Shown piece after piece: positions 7,100 to 15,201 of a DNA stretch of 55,777 nucleotides (position 1 is the stretch's first letter; every line of letters starts with the position of its first letter). The notes under the pieces are model-generated. The model did no database searches and was not told where the DNA came from. It worked only from the letters and a program-made list of their open reading frames with translations. Both the position numbers and the translations under genes were made by a program. Source of the stretch: an uncultured Prevotellaceae bacterium (GTDB taxonomy: Bacteria > Bacteroidota > Bacteroidia > Bacteroidales > Bacteroidaceae); the NCBI GenBank assembly GCA_902800495.1, contig CADCET010000022.1, positions 1-55,777 on the forward strand, read 5' to 3'.

Positions 7100-9574
7100 A
7101 TGAAGAAAGAAATGATGATGGTGGTTGGCGCATGGTTAGCGTCGGTCACAATATCGGCACAAGTGAAGACGTCGGTGACGGCGTTCCGGCAGGCGGGACC
7201 CTTTGCCGTGGCCGCACCCTCAGCCGCCGACACCGTCGACGTGCAGGGACGTAAGTTCGACAACCAATCGCTGCTCTCGGCAGTACCCTGGCAGACCGCA
7301 CCGACGGGCGTGTTCAGCGGCGGACGACTGCCGTCGCTGACGGACTCGAAGTCGGTGGGCGTGCTGTCGTTCTTCGTCAACAACGCCGATTACGTCAAGG
7401 GAAAGATCGAGGTGAAGGGGCCGAAGAACTACAAGCTGTTCGTCGACGGCACAGAGGCCGGCGGCGAGCTGAAGTTAGCCCCCGAGCACCACACCTTCGC
7501 CATCCGCTATCTCGCCGAGCCTAACGATACCGACAGCATCAGCGTGACGTTCGACACACAGATAGCCGTCGTGCCGACCACCGACCAGCGCCACCCCTAT
7601 ATGGTTCACGACCTGACCGACGGACGCCGTGTGCGCGGTGTGTCGCTCTCGCCCGACGGACGCATGGTGTGCGTCAGCTACCAGACGACGGAGCGCGGCG
7701 GCAATAGCCGCTGGGCCTACGAGCTGCGTGACACAAAGACGGGCCGCCTCATCAGCCGTCCGACGCACAACGTGCGCTGGATGCCCCGCACCGCCGCCTG
7801 GTTAGAGGAAGAGCGCGAGCAGGGCTTACGCGTATTATATAAGGTGAACCCCACGACGGGCGAGCGCACACGCTGGGCAGCTGGACTGCCCGAAGGCTCG
7901 TACACCGTCAGCCCGACGGAAGACTACCTCATCGTCACCGCCGAGGAAGAGGGGCCGAAGGAGGACAAGGACGTCTTCGAGGTCGTCGAGATGGACGACC
8001 GTCAGCCAGGCTGGCGCAAGCGCCACTATCTCGTACGCTTCGACGTGCTGTCGGGCATCTCGCAGCGCATCACCTTCGGTCCTAAGGGGCAATACCTGCA
8101 CGACATCACGGCCGACGGCTCGAAGCTGCTGGTAGGCTCGTCGTACTCACGGCTGGCCAAGCGTCCGACGGAGGTGCAGGACCTGTACGTCATGGATGCC
8201 CGCACGCTGAAGACCGACACCCTGCTGCGTGGCGAGGGATTCCTCGGCAGTGCCGGCTTCTCGCCCGACGGTCGTCAGGTCCTGCTGTCGGGAACGCCGG
8301 AGGCTTTCGGCCGCATCGGCTGTCAGTTGCCTGCCGACAAGACGCCGAGCATGACGGAGAACGAGCTGTTTCTTTACGACATCGCCACGAAGAAGGTGAC
8401 GCCGCTGACCAAGGACTTCGACCCGAGTCTTGACGGCGGTGCCGACTGGTCGTGGGCCGACGGCATGGTGTATTTCCGTGCTGAGTGCCGCGACTATATC
8501 TATCTCTACCAGTTGAACCCGAAGACGGGGAAGATTGTGCAGCTGCCGTGCAAGGGCGACGACGTCTATCGCTTCGACATGGCGGCTCATGCGCCTGTCA
8601 TCGCCTATCTGTCGTATAACACGATGGAGCCAGCCTCGGCCTACGTCTACGATATGAAAACCAAGAAGTCACAGACATTCTTTGCCGGTGCTGATGCCTT
8701 GGGCGATGCCGAGTTAGGCACCTGCCAGGACTATAAATTCACGAACTCTAACGGCGACACCGTCTACGGGCGTATGTACTTGCCGAAGGACTTCGATGCG
8801 TCGAAAAAGTACCCGATGATAGTCTACTACTACGGCGGCTGTTCGCCCGTCTCGCGCTACTTCGAGTCGCCCTACGCCCCGCAGATGTGGAACTCCTTGG
8901 GCTATGTGGCCTATATCCTGCAGCCCAGCGGTGCCACCGGCTTCGGCCAGGAGTGGGCCTCGCGTCACGTCAACACGGCCGGCGGTACACCTCGTGCCGA
9001 CGGCAGCGTGCCCGGCGGTTCTCCGGCCGGTGACATCATTGAGGGCACGAAGAAAATCTGTGCCGACCATCCGTTCATCGACGCCACGAAGATAGGCTGT
9101 ATGGGCGCCTCCTACGGCGGCTTCATGACTCAGTATCTGCAGACCGTCACCGACATCTTCGCCTGCGCCGTCAGCCACGCCGGCATCACCAACCACACCA
9201 GCTACTGGGGCGAGGGCTACTGGGGCTACAACTACAGCGAGGTCTCGATGGCCAACAGCTACCCGTGGTCGCACCGCCAGCTTTACGTCGACCAGTCGCC
9301 GCTCTTCAATGCCGACAAGATTCACACGCCGCTGCTGTTGCTTCACGGCAATGCCGACACCAACGTGCCGCTCATCGAGAGCCTCCAGATGTTCACCGCC
9401 CTGAAGCTCTTAGGCCGCGAGGTGGCGCTCGTCGAGGTCGAGGGTGAGAACCACCACATCCTCGACTACGCCAAACGTGAGAAATGGCTCGCCACGCAGA
9501 TGGCCTGGTTCCAGAAATGGTTAAAGGGCGACCCCACGTGGTGGGACGCCCTCTATCCTAAGAAGCATCTGTAG
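7100..9574 (+). CDS. S9-family (prolyl oligopeptidase/DPP-like) secreted peptidase
   Basis: The 824-residue product has a signal peptide (MKKEMMMVVGAWLASVTISA-Q), a WD/beta-propeller region with VSLSPDGRMVCVSY and GFSPDGRQVLLSG blades (about 150-560), and a C-terminal alpha/beta-hydrolase domain. The catalytic Ser is in GASYGG (about residue 671), Asp in GNADTNVP (about 753) and His in ENHHILDY (about 785). It would cleave short peptides in the periplasm or at the surface. The start at 7100 was chosen for its signal peptide; the open frame extends to a GTG at 7061, but that lies in the repeat arm. Confidence 0.92.
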   Translation: MKKEMMMVVGAWLASVTISAQVKTSVTAFRQAGPFAVAAPSAADTVDVQGRKFDNQSLLSAVPWQTAPTGVFSGGRLPSLTDSKSVGVLSFFVNNADYVKGKIEVKGPKNYKLFVDGTEAGGELKLAPEHHTFAIRYLAEPNDTDSISVTFDTQIAVVPTTDQRHPYMVHDLTDGRRVRGVSLSPDGRMVCVSYQTTERGGNSRWAYELRDTKTGRLISRPTHNVRWMPRTAAWLEEEREQGLRVLYKVNPTTGERTRWAAGLPEGSYTVSPTEDYLIVTAEEEGPKEDKDVFEVVEMDDRQPGWRKRHYLVRFDVLSGISQRITFGPKGQYLHDITADGSKLLVGSSYSRLAKRPTEVQDLYVMDARTLKTDTLLRGEGFLGSAGFSPDGRQVLLSGTPEAFGRIGCQLPADKTPSMTENELFLYDIATKKVTPLTKDFDPSLDGGADWSWADGMVYFRAECRDYIYLYQLNPKTGKIVQLPCKGDDVYRFDMAAHAPVIAYLSYNTMEPASAYVYDMKTKKSQTFFAGADALGDAELGTCQDYKFTNSNGDTVYGRMYLPKDFDASKKYPMIVYYYGGCSPVSRYFESPYAPQMWNSLGYVAYILQPSGATGFGQEWASRHVNTAGGTPRADGSVPGGSPAGDIIEGTKKICADHPFIDATKIGCMGASYGGFMTQYLQTVTDIFACAVSHAGITNHTSYWGEGYWGYNYSEVSMANSYPWSHRQLYVDQSPLFNADKIHTPLLLLHGNADTNVPLIESLQMFTALKLLGREVALVEVEGENHHILDYAKREKWLATQMAWFQKWLKGDPTWWDALYPKKHL

Positions 9575-9607
9575 GCATGGTTTTCTACGACAACAAACTC
9601 CACTGCA

Positions 9608-11050
9608 TCAGAGACTGAACAAATCATCCATGGTCACAACTTTTTGAAATCTGTTTGAATATTCATTTCTCTCAATGCCATATGTGGTGACGAGTACGGA
9701 GATTACCGGCTTGCTATTTCCCGTGAACTCCATGGTACGGCGGATGCGTTCCTGGAGTTTTTCTGCGTAATCGCGCCGTACGGAAAACCTTCCTTGTGAA
9801 AATTTCATCTCGCAAAGACATATCTTACGGTCATCGCGGTCTATTACCATGTCAATCTGCATCCCTCTCTCTGCCTCTGTGCCAGAAACAATCCATGATG
9901 ACTCTCGAGTGGTTACGTCGCCGATGCCCAATGCTCTCTTTATCTGCCTGACATGTGAATGGCAGACATCCTCGAAGGCATATCCCGACCATGCCAGCAT
10001 GGCTGGGGAATTGAACATCGACTGCCAATAGGCAGTCCTGTTACGGTTGTCTTTAACATGCTTCAGGTAGAACTTGCAGAAAGGGTCTGTAAGCCTGTAT
10101 TTCTGCAATTTCTCGCCAAATGGAATATAGGGCGAGACAAACGTACTCTTCTCAAGAGCAGAAAGCATTCGCGTGAGACCACCACCAGTCGTGATGCCAC
10201 ATTTCTGTGCAATTTCCTCGCGCGTATATCCAGCCCTTTTACTGGCAAGTAATGTGACAATCTTTTGCAACTCGCCGGGATGGGCAAACTGTGAACTGAA
10301 GAGCCTGTCGAACTCATCGCCAAGCGGGGCTTGTCTGCCATAGAGGAGGGCATCAAAATTCTGGGGGACACTAAATCCCTTCCTGAACTGGTCAAGGTAG
10401 TAAGGTATGCCACCGAAAGCCATATATGACAAAACGATGTCATAATCGTCCATTGCATACCCTCCATCATGGAAGAACTCTTTGCACTCTTTTAAGGTGA
10501 AAGGCTCTACGAACATCGGTAGAGTTACCCTGCCATACAAGCCTCCCTTGTTGTTTACCAGCTTGTCGAGAATCCATGACGTGGCACTCCCACACACTAT
10601 CAGCTTCACATATTTCCGAGCCAGCACCCAGTCATTGCAGAAATGCTCAAAGGCTGGTACGAAGTTAGCCCTCGGAGTGTCAAGCCAAGGTAGCTCGTCA
10701 AGGAATATCACGCATGGCTGACCGGGAGTTTGCTTCGCCTCTAACAACTCCTGTAGCTGGTGGAAAGCCTCAAACCAGTCTGATGGTACCGAACTGCCAG
10801 CCGGAAGTCCAAAGGAGCGCAGCGAATAGTAGAATTCCCTTAGCTGTATCTTCATCAGGTTATGCTTGGGCTTCATGTTTTCATTTAGTGGCGATACAGC
10901 TGTATGCTTGAACGCATACCTGTTCTGGAAAAACTCATTCACGAGAAAAGTCTTTCCAACCCTGCGGCGTCCATAAACCACAACAAACTGTGCCCTGTCC
11001 TTCTCTATTGCCTCTTGGAGAAGCTCCTGTTCTACTTTTCTTCCTATCAT
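9608..11050 (-). CDS. AAA-type ATPase with C-terminal DUF234-like domain
   Basis: The 480-residue protein opens with MIGRKVEQELL and the Walker A VYGRRRVGKTFLV (about residues 25-37). A Walker B FLDELPWLD lies near 125 and the sensor-like VCGSATSWI near 155. The C-terminal third resembles DUF234, with a predicted restriction-like strand pattern (MQIDMVIDRDDRKICLCEMKFSQG), suggesting a PD-(D/E)XK nuclease fold. Such ATPases are very common in Bacteroidota and Archaea, with unknown roles. It is preceded by a promoter flanked by ATTTGGCCA repeats and convergent with the S9 peptidase gene. Confidence 0.85.
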   Translation of the reverse strand: MIGRKVEQELLQEAIEKDRAQFVVVYGRRRVGKTFLVNEFFQNRYAFKHTAVSPLNENMKPKHNLMKIQLREFYYSLRSFGLPAGSSVPSDWFEAFHQLQELLEAKQTPGQPCVIFLDELPWLDTPRANFVPAFEHFCNDWVLARKYVKLIVCGSATSWILDKLVNNKGGLYGRVTLPMFVEPFTLKECKEFFHDGGYAMDDYDIVLSYMAFGGIPYYLDQFRKGFSVPQNFDALLYGRQAPLGDEFDRLFSSQFAHPGELQKIVTLLASKRAGYTREEIAQKCGITTGGGLTRMLSALEKSTFVSPYIPFGEKLQKYRLTDPFCKFYLKHVKDNRNRTAYWQSMFNSPAMLAWSGYAFEDVCHSHVRQIKRALGIGDVTTRESSWIVSGTEAERGMQIDMVIDRDDRKICLCEMKFSQGRFSVRRDYAEKLQERIRRTMEFTGNSKPVISVLVTTYGIERNEYSNRFQKVVTMDDLFSL

Positions 11051-11061
11051 AAAATGTCGCT

Positions 11062-11103
11062 ATTTGGCCACAAAGGTACAAAAATGACACGATTTGGCCA
11101 AAT
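11062..11103 (-). promoter_or_regulatory. Promoter with ATTTGGCCA operator-like repeats
   Basis: On the minus strand the -7 box TACCTTTG (11078-11071) follows a -33 TTTG (11102-11099) by 20 nt. That -33 box lies inside the perfect palindrome ATTTGGCCAAAT (11092-11103). The half-site ATTTGGCCA recurs at 11062-11070, directly against the -7 box where transcription should start. This resembles a repressor site controlling the ATPase gene at 9608-11050. Confidence 0.6.
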
Positions 11104-11814
11104 ATAAGCAGATAATTTCTTGTGTTCCCGCCAAAATTTGCAGAATTCTTGTTCCATCTAAGTACGAAGAATATTGCTGAATGGCCGTTACGCTTCGCCG
11201 CCGCGAGGCGAGAGAGAGGCTGATATGGGCCAATATCAGCACTGAGTCGGCTGGTCGGGTGTGCTCTACACGCAATGTTATAGAAACAATAGGTGACACC
11301 TCTTACACCTGGCACTTAACTATCTGAAAATCAGGGGCTATTTTTCGGTACTAAGTCGCACCTATAGTCGCACCAATGGTGACACCTGGTCATATTGTCA
11401 TGCTGTGAAACATTTACGAGAGGCTTATATTTTTTTACGAGCGGCCGTTAAATTTTTACGAGAGGCTTGTACGTTTTCAGCTTTTCGCGTGAAACATTTT
11501 CGGATACGCCAAACACAATATTAAAGAAACGAATTTGAATAATTATTATAATTTTGCCCATAAATTTGAATAATTATAATTTGGGGGATTTGAAGACTTT
11601 GTATGCGCTTTGTTTGCGAATAATTATTATAAAAATTTGTGGATTAAATTATTTCAATTATTCAAATTCGTTTCAAAAAACAATTCTGTTATAATGCGTT
11701 AATCAGTGGTAGGTGTAAGAGGTGTCACCAAACTACAGTCCTGTATGTATATAGCGTGCGCGCATGCGCGTACACAAGATTTGAAATCCCCATATTCACT
11801 GCGGCCGGAACTGA
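11104..11814. other. Gene-free region with nested inverted repeats
   Basis: About 710 nt without a credible gene. GGTGACACCTCTTACACCT (11292-11310) is perfectly inverted at 11711-11729. Inside it, GAAACGAATTTGAATAATT (11526-11544) is perfectly inverted at 11656-11674. TTTACGAGAGGCTT-like units repeat around 11412-11470. Near the right edge, 11755-11774 is an almost perfect palindrome of alternating G, C, A and T (GTGCGCGCATGCGCGTAC). The middle is strongly AT-rich. It could be the shell of a decayed mobile element or an unannotated RNA locus. Confidence 0.6.
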
Positions 11815-12942
11815 TTACAAGCGTTCCATCCAGTGAGAAAGGAAAACATCGCTAAGAGAGTAGATTGTTCCTTCAAGGGTGACATCGTCGTTGAGCAGGC
11901 CTTTCTCGCAGAGGGCTTCTGCAAGACGACGGGAAACTGAAGGTGTACCAATTTTGTGTTTCTTAAGGAAGGCAGAGGCCGAAATCTGCTGAACGCATCC
12001 TTCTTTGGCAACAGCGATAAGATAGCCCCATTGCTTATCTGTCAACATCTGACGGTACTGGAGATAGACAGCCTCACCCTGTTTCATCAGTTGCTCGCAG
12101 GCCTTCTTTACATCCTCAACAGTGACGTCTGTACTCCCATTTGCATAAACAGTATGGCAGAGCTGCTGGGTGTAATAGGTATGGCGGCGAGTCCAGTCCA
12201 GAATGAATAGCAATGCCTCATCAGTAATGCTGCGTTGTCGTTCACCAAACAGTCGACGGATGAAAATAGAGTAGGATTCTTCAGATATTTTATCGAGCGA
12301 CACGAAAGCTGTGCTATTATAAAACGGTTTCTTCTCGTTGGCAAAGATATCGGCCATCATGCGCTTCTTACTGCCACAGAACACAAAAGTCAGATTGTGG
12401 GTCTGCTGAATATAGGTTCGCAGTAGGGCTTCCATATTCTGTTCAGGATATTCTCGTATCTGCTGGAATTCATCAATGGCTATGACGATATGCTCGTTTT
12501 GGCTGTCAAGGAAATCGAAGAGTCCTTTCAGTGTGTATTCTTTTTCATGGGCAGTCTGATAGGCTATCTGCAACTGAGGCTCCCCCGTGATGTTATCGAA
12601 CGAGAGTTGTGGACGGAGTGATTTGATGAACTTCAACAGTTTCTCTCCCATTGATGTCTTTTCCGGGAATGACTTCATGGCAGCTTCTGCCATCAGTTTG
12701 ATAAAATCATCGATGTTGCGTGAGGCAAAGATGTCGAAATAGATGGTATGGATATCAGGTCTTACATCTTTCAGCTCGTCAAATAGGCGTAGTATCAGTC
12801 CCGTTTTACCCATACGCCTCTTTGATATCAGCGTCATATCTGTGTTGTTGATGCAATTGCGCATCATCAACTGGAGTTCTTCTTCACGGTCACAAAACAG
12901 TTCCTTTGACTCGTACGATTTGATAGTAAACGGATTCTCCAT
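11815..12942 (-). CDS. AAA+ ATPase with winged-helix C-terminus
   Basis: The 375-residue protein has Walker A SKRRMGKTGLILRLF (about residues 40-54), Walker B IVIAIDEFQQI (about 155-165), and the sensor stretch FVFCGSKKRMM (about 187-197). Its last 80 residues look like a winged helix (SASAFLKKHKIGTPSVSRRLAEAL). It belongs to the ATPase_2/STAND-like group common in Bacteroidota, where the role is unknown; it is unrelated in detail to the ATPase at 9608-11050. Its 5' leader of about 210 nt contains a GC-rich double-hairpin element, and its promoter has tandem palindromes. Confidence 0.82.
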   Translation of the reverse strand: MENPFTIKSYESKELFCDREEELQLMMRNCINNTDMTLISKRRMGKTGLILRLFDELKDVRPDIHTIYFDIFASRNIDDFIKLMAEAAMKSFPEKTSMGEKLLKFIKSLRPQLSFDNITGEPQLQIAYQTAHEKEYTLKGLFDFLDSQNEHIVIAIDEFQQIREYPEQNMEALLRTYIQQTHNLTFVFCGSKKRMMADIFANEKKPFYNSTAFVSLDKISEESYSIFIRRLFGERQRSITDEALLFILDWTRRHTYYTQQLCHTVYANGSTDVTVEDVKKACEQLMKQGEAVYLQYRQMLTDKQWGYLIAVAKEGCVQQISASAFLKKHKIGTPSVSRRLAEALCEKGLLNDDVTLEGTIYSLSDVFLSHWMERL

Positions 12943-12998
12943 ACCTACAACTTATATAAATAGTTCCAAATTCTGATATATATATATATAACTTAGTT

Positions 12999-13111
12999 AC
13001 TGACCCCACCCCTGGCCCCTCCCCTACATGGGAGGGGAAGGGCTACCGCCTGAAAGCAAGCCGCGCCGTTCTCCCCTCCCTTGTAGGGGAGGGGTCGGGG
13101 GTGGGGTCAGT
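12999..13111. repeat. GC-rich double-hairpin element, copy 2 (5' leader)
   Basis: The 113-bp copy has outer arms ACTGACCCCACCCCTGGCCC and its inverted near-match ending in GGGTGGGGTCAGT. Two inner hairpins are CCCCTCCCC/GGGAGGGG on the left and CTCCCCTCCC/GGGGAGGGG on the right. It lies between the promoter at 13158 and the ATPase start at 12942, so it should be transcribed as part of the leader. Confidence 0.9.
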
Positions 13112-13157
13112 ATTGTTATTTCTCAAATTTGCATTCAATTATTCGAAAAGTTCGCTG

Positions 13158-13208
13158 CAAAGATACGATTTTTTTTTGACTACACAAAATGTGTAACACA
13201 AAATGTGT
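13158..13208 (-). promoter_or_regulatory. ATPase promoter with tandem ACACAAAATGTGT palindromes
   Basis: On the minus strand, TATCTTTG (13165-13158) is the -7 box and TTTG (13188-13185) the -33 box, 19 nt apart. Two abutting palindromes of ACACAAAATGTGT (13182-13194 and 13196-13208) cover and extend upstream of the -33 box, an arrangement typical of a regulator binding site. Confidence 0.6.
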
Positions 13209-13229
13209 AATCTAACACCTATCGTTTTT

Positions 13230-13724
13230 TTACGAGGCTTTTGCCCTATGGATTCGCACGCAGTAGTAGATGATGAAGACAAGCATCAGGGCGAGGGTGC
13301 CGAGGACGGGCCACGGCTGAGGGGTGGCGAAGGCTAACAGCGTCATGGGGATGGCCAGCGTCACCAAGAGCATAATCAAAGCCGTGATGCGCGTCATACG
13401 GATGGCCAGCTCAAACTGCCGCGTCGTCTTTATCTCCACCGGCATGTTGATGAGGTGCGGATAGTAGGCACAGACCAGCAGGCCGATGCCCGCCACCGTC
13501 ATGATGATACTGGGAACAAGCAGACCCCACGGCGAGCCGTAGCCGTTAGGACGCCCGTGGGCATCGAAGTGGGTGGCGATGACGTCTGGTGCCCGACAGA
13601 TCATCCAGATAACAAATGCCCACACTACAACCGCTAATACCGCGAACGCCATCTCGAAGATGGTGCCCTCCGTCGTGCGGTGTACCTGAATCTTCTGCTT
13701 CTCTTTCTGCTTGATTAGTTTCAT
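13230..13724 (-). CDS. DUF1648-type membrane protein
   Basis: The 164-residue protein has a basic N-terminus and about four membrane helices. Between the first two is IATHFDAHGRPNGYGS, the mark of DUF1648 (the domain found in SdpI-like proteins). Function is unknown; relatives act in immunity to secreted peptides or sit beside regulators. It is the last gene of the SPFH/Arc-like/small membrane protein operon, starting 2 nt after the preceding stop. Confidence 0.8.
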   Translation of the reverse strand: MKLIKQKEKQKIQVHRTTEGTIFEMAFAVLAVVVWAFVIWMICRAPDVIATHFDAHGRPNGYGSPWGLLVPSIIMTVAGIGLLVCAYYPHLINMPVEIKTTRQFELAIRMTRITALIMLLVTLAIPMTLLAFATPQPWPVLGTLALMLVFIIYYCVRIHRAKAS

Positions 13725-13726
13725 GA

Positions 13727-13906
13727 CTACTGGGGTAATTTACGGACAGCGACAAGGGTGAGGGCGGTGGATACAAAGGCAATGACGACAAACGTGGCAA
13801 TAAAGGCCGTGATGCCCATCATTCCATTAACGAACAGTAATGCCAGTATGCCTAAGAACAGCAACTGCAATACCATGATCAACATTAAAGCTTTCTTTCT
13901 ATTCAT
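13727..13906 (-). CDS. Small two-helix membrane protein
   Basis: The 59-residue product (MNRKKALMLIMVLQLLFLGI...) is two hydrophobic helices joined by a short turn. I chose the ATG at 13906 because it overlaps the stop of the Arc-like gene by 8 nt and the downstream DUF1648 gene follows after 2 nt, so it is clearly within the operon. I recognise no family. Confidence 0.7.
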   Translation of the reverse strand: MNRKKALMLIMVLQLLFLGILALLFVNGMMGITAFIATFVVIAFVSTALTLVAVRKLPQ

Positions 13907-14093
13907 GATTGTTGTCGTTTGAGGGTTGATTTTTCTTTTTTGGCAGACGCTTCGCCTTCCGCAGTGCCTCGGTGATGATCCACTGCAGCTGACCATTGGT
14001 GCTGCGGAACTCGTCAGCAGCCCAGGCCTCTATCGCGTCCATCGTATCGGCGTCGACGCGCAGGATGAAGTTCTTCGTCTCTTTCTTTGCCAT
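13899..14093 (-). CDS. Arc-like ribbon-helix-helix DNA-binding protein
   Basis: The 64-residue protein begins MAKKETKNFILRVDADTMDA. The alternating strand NFILRVD and two helices fit a ribbon-helix-helix (Arc/MetJ) fold that binds DNA as a dimer. A basic tail (KAKRLPKKK) follows. The start at 14093 has a good Shine-Dalgarno (GAGGTGAG) that directly follows the SPFH stop codon. It sits between the SPFH gene and two membrane-protein genes, so it may regulate this operon or have been recruited to membrane-linked DNA binding. Confidence 0.82.
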   Translation of the reverse strand: MAKKETKNFILRVDADTMDAIEAWAADEFRSTNGQLQWIITEALRKAKRLPKKKNQPSNDNNHE

Positions 14094-14109
14094 TCTCAAT
14101 TCTCACCTC

Positions 14110-15078
14110 TTAGTGATTCAGGGTACCCGTGTTAACTACTGGCTGCGCCGAGTCGTCACCACAGAGCACGACGAGGAGGTTCGAGACCATGGCGGCCTTC
14201 TTGTCGTCGTCGAGCTCGACAATCTCTTCTGTCGACAGCTTGTCGAGCGCCATCTTCACCATCGACACAGCACCCTCGACAATCTTCTCGCGGGCAGTGA
14301 TGATGGCCGAGGCCTGCTGTCTGCGCAGCATGACGGCGGCAATCTCTGGGGCGTAGGCCAAGTAGTTGATGCGGGCCTCGACCACCTCGATGCCGGCGAG
14401 TGCCAGACGCTCGTTCAGCTTCTGCTCTAACTGGTCGTTGATCTCCTCGCCACCGCTACGCAGCGTCAGCTCGTTCGTTCTGTTGTCTTCGTCGTCGTAG
14501 GCATACTGTCCGGCCACCTGGCGCAGGGCAGCGTCGCTCTGTACGCGGACAAAGTTCTCGAGGGCGTTCATGATGGAGCGCACGTCGGTGCCTATCTGGC
14601 CCTGCGGGGCGTTGGCCATCGTCTGCGAGTCAACCTCGAACAGAGCCTTGTAGGTGTCCTTCAGTTTCCACACCAGCACCAGACCAATCATCACGGGGTT
14701 GCCCGTCTTGTCGTTCACCTTGATGGGTTCGGCGTCGAGGTTACGTGCGCGCAGGCTCACCTTCTTCGTGCCATAGAACGGGTTGATCCAGTAGAAGCCC
14801 GTCTCGCTGAACGTGCCGCCGTACTTACCGAACCATGTGGTGACGCGGGCCTCGTTGGGCTCTAACTGCATGAGTCCGCACCACATGATGATGTTCACAA
14901 TCAAGAGCAGGATGCTGCCGCCAAGCAGCCAGCCGCCCTGTGCACCGTTGCTGCCGTCGAGCATGATGATGCTACTGACGATACCATAGATTGACAATGC
15001 CAGCACGGCGAAGTTGACGAACAGCATCAGGAAGCCGTTCAGTACCATTCCGTTGAAGTTAAACTCCTTTGTTTCCAT
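14110..15078 (-). CDS. SPFH/Band 7 family membrane protein
   Basis: The 322-residue protein has two N-terminal membrane helices (about 10-35 and 48-70). An SPFH (Band 7) domain follows from about 70, with PNEARVTTWFGKYGGTFSETG and the helix SVRARNLD-like segment. Later come helix-rich parts with LAGIEVVEARINYLAYAPEIAAVML, as in stomatin/prohibitin relatives. The first gene of a four-gene operon. These proteins form ring-like scaffolds in the inner membrane; a proteolysis partner is not encoded next to it. Confidence 0.9.
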   Translation of the reverse strand: METKEFNFNGMVLNGFLMLFVNFAVLALSIYGIVSSIIMLDGSNGAQGGWLLGGSILLLIVNIIMWCGLMQLEPNEARVTTWFGKYGGTFSETGFYWINPFYGTKKVSLRARNLDAEPIKVNDKTGNPVMIGLVLVWKLKDTYKALFEVDSQTMANAPQGQIGTDVRSIMNALENFVRVQSDAALRQVAGQYAYDDEDNRTNELTLRSGGEEINDQLEQKLNERLALAGIEVVEARINYLAYAPEIAAVMLRRQQASAIITAREKIVEGAVSMVKMALDKLSTEEIVELDDDKKAAMVSNLLVVLCGDDSAQPVVNTGTLNH

Positions 15079-15115
15079 AATTCTAAGTTTTTAAAGTAAT
15101 ATCATTTTGATATCG

Positions 15116-15123
15116 CAAAGATA
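15116..15123 (-). promoter_or_regulatory. -7 box of the SPFH operon
   Basis: TATCTTTG on the minus strand fits TAnnTTTG and lies 37 nt before the SPFH ATG, divergent from mnmA. Confidence 0.5.
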
Positions 15124-15188
15124 TGAACTATTTTTGGAATGGCAATGGATTTCTCCTGTTTTTTAACAAGAATTACGAAAAAAGTTAG

Positions 15189-15196
15189 TAACTTTG
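15189..15196 (+). promoter_or_regulatory. -7 box of mnmA, leaderless mRNA likely
   Basis: TAACTTTG fits TAnnTTTG and ends only 5 nt before the mnmA ATG at 15202. Transcription should therefore start at or very near the start codon. Confidence 0.6.
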
Positions 15197-15201
15197 CACC
15201 C

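Noticed and set aside
11500-11700. AT-rich core as a possible replication origin
   Set aside because: No cluster of DnaA boxes and no neighbouring dnaA, dnaN or parAB genes; the symmetry is better described as inverted repeats.
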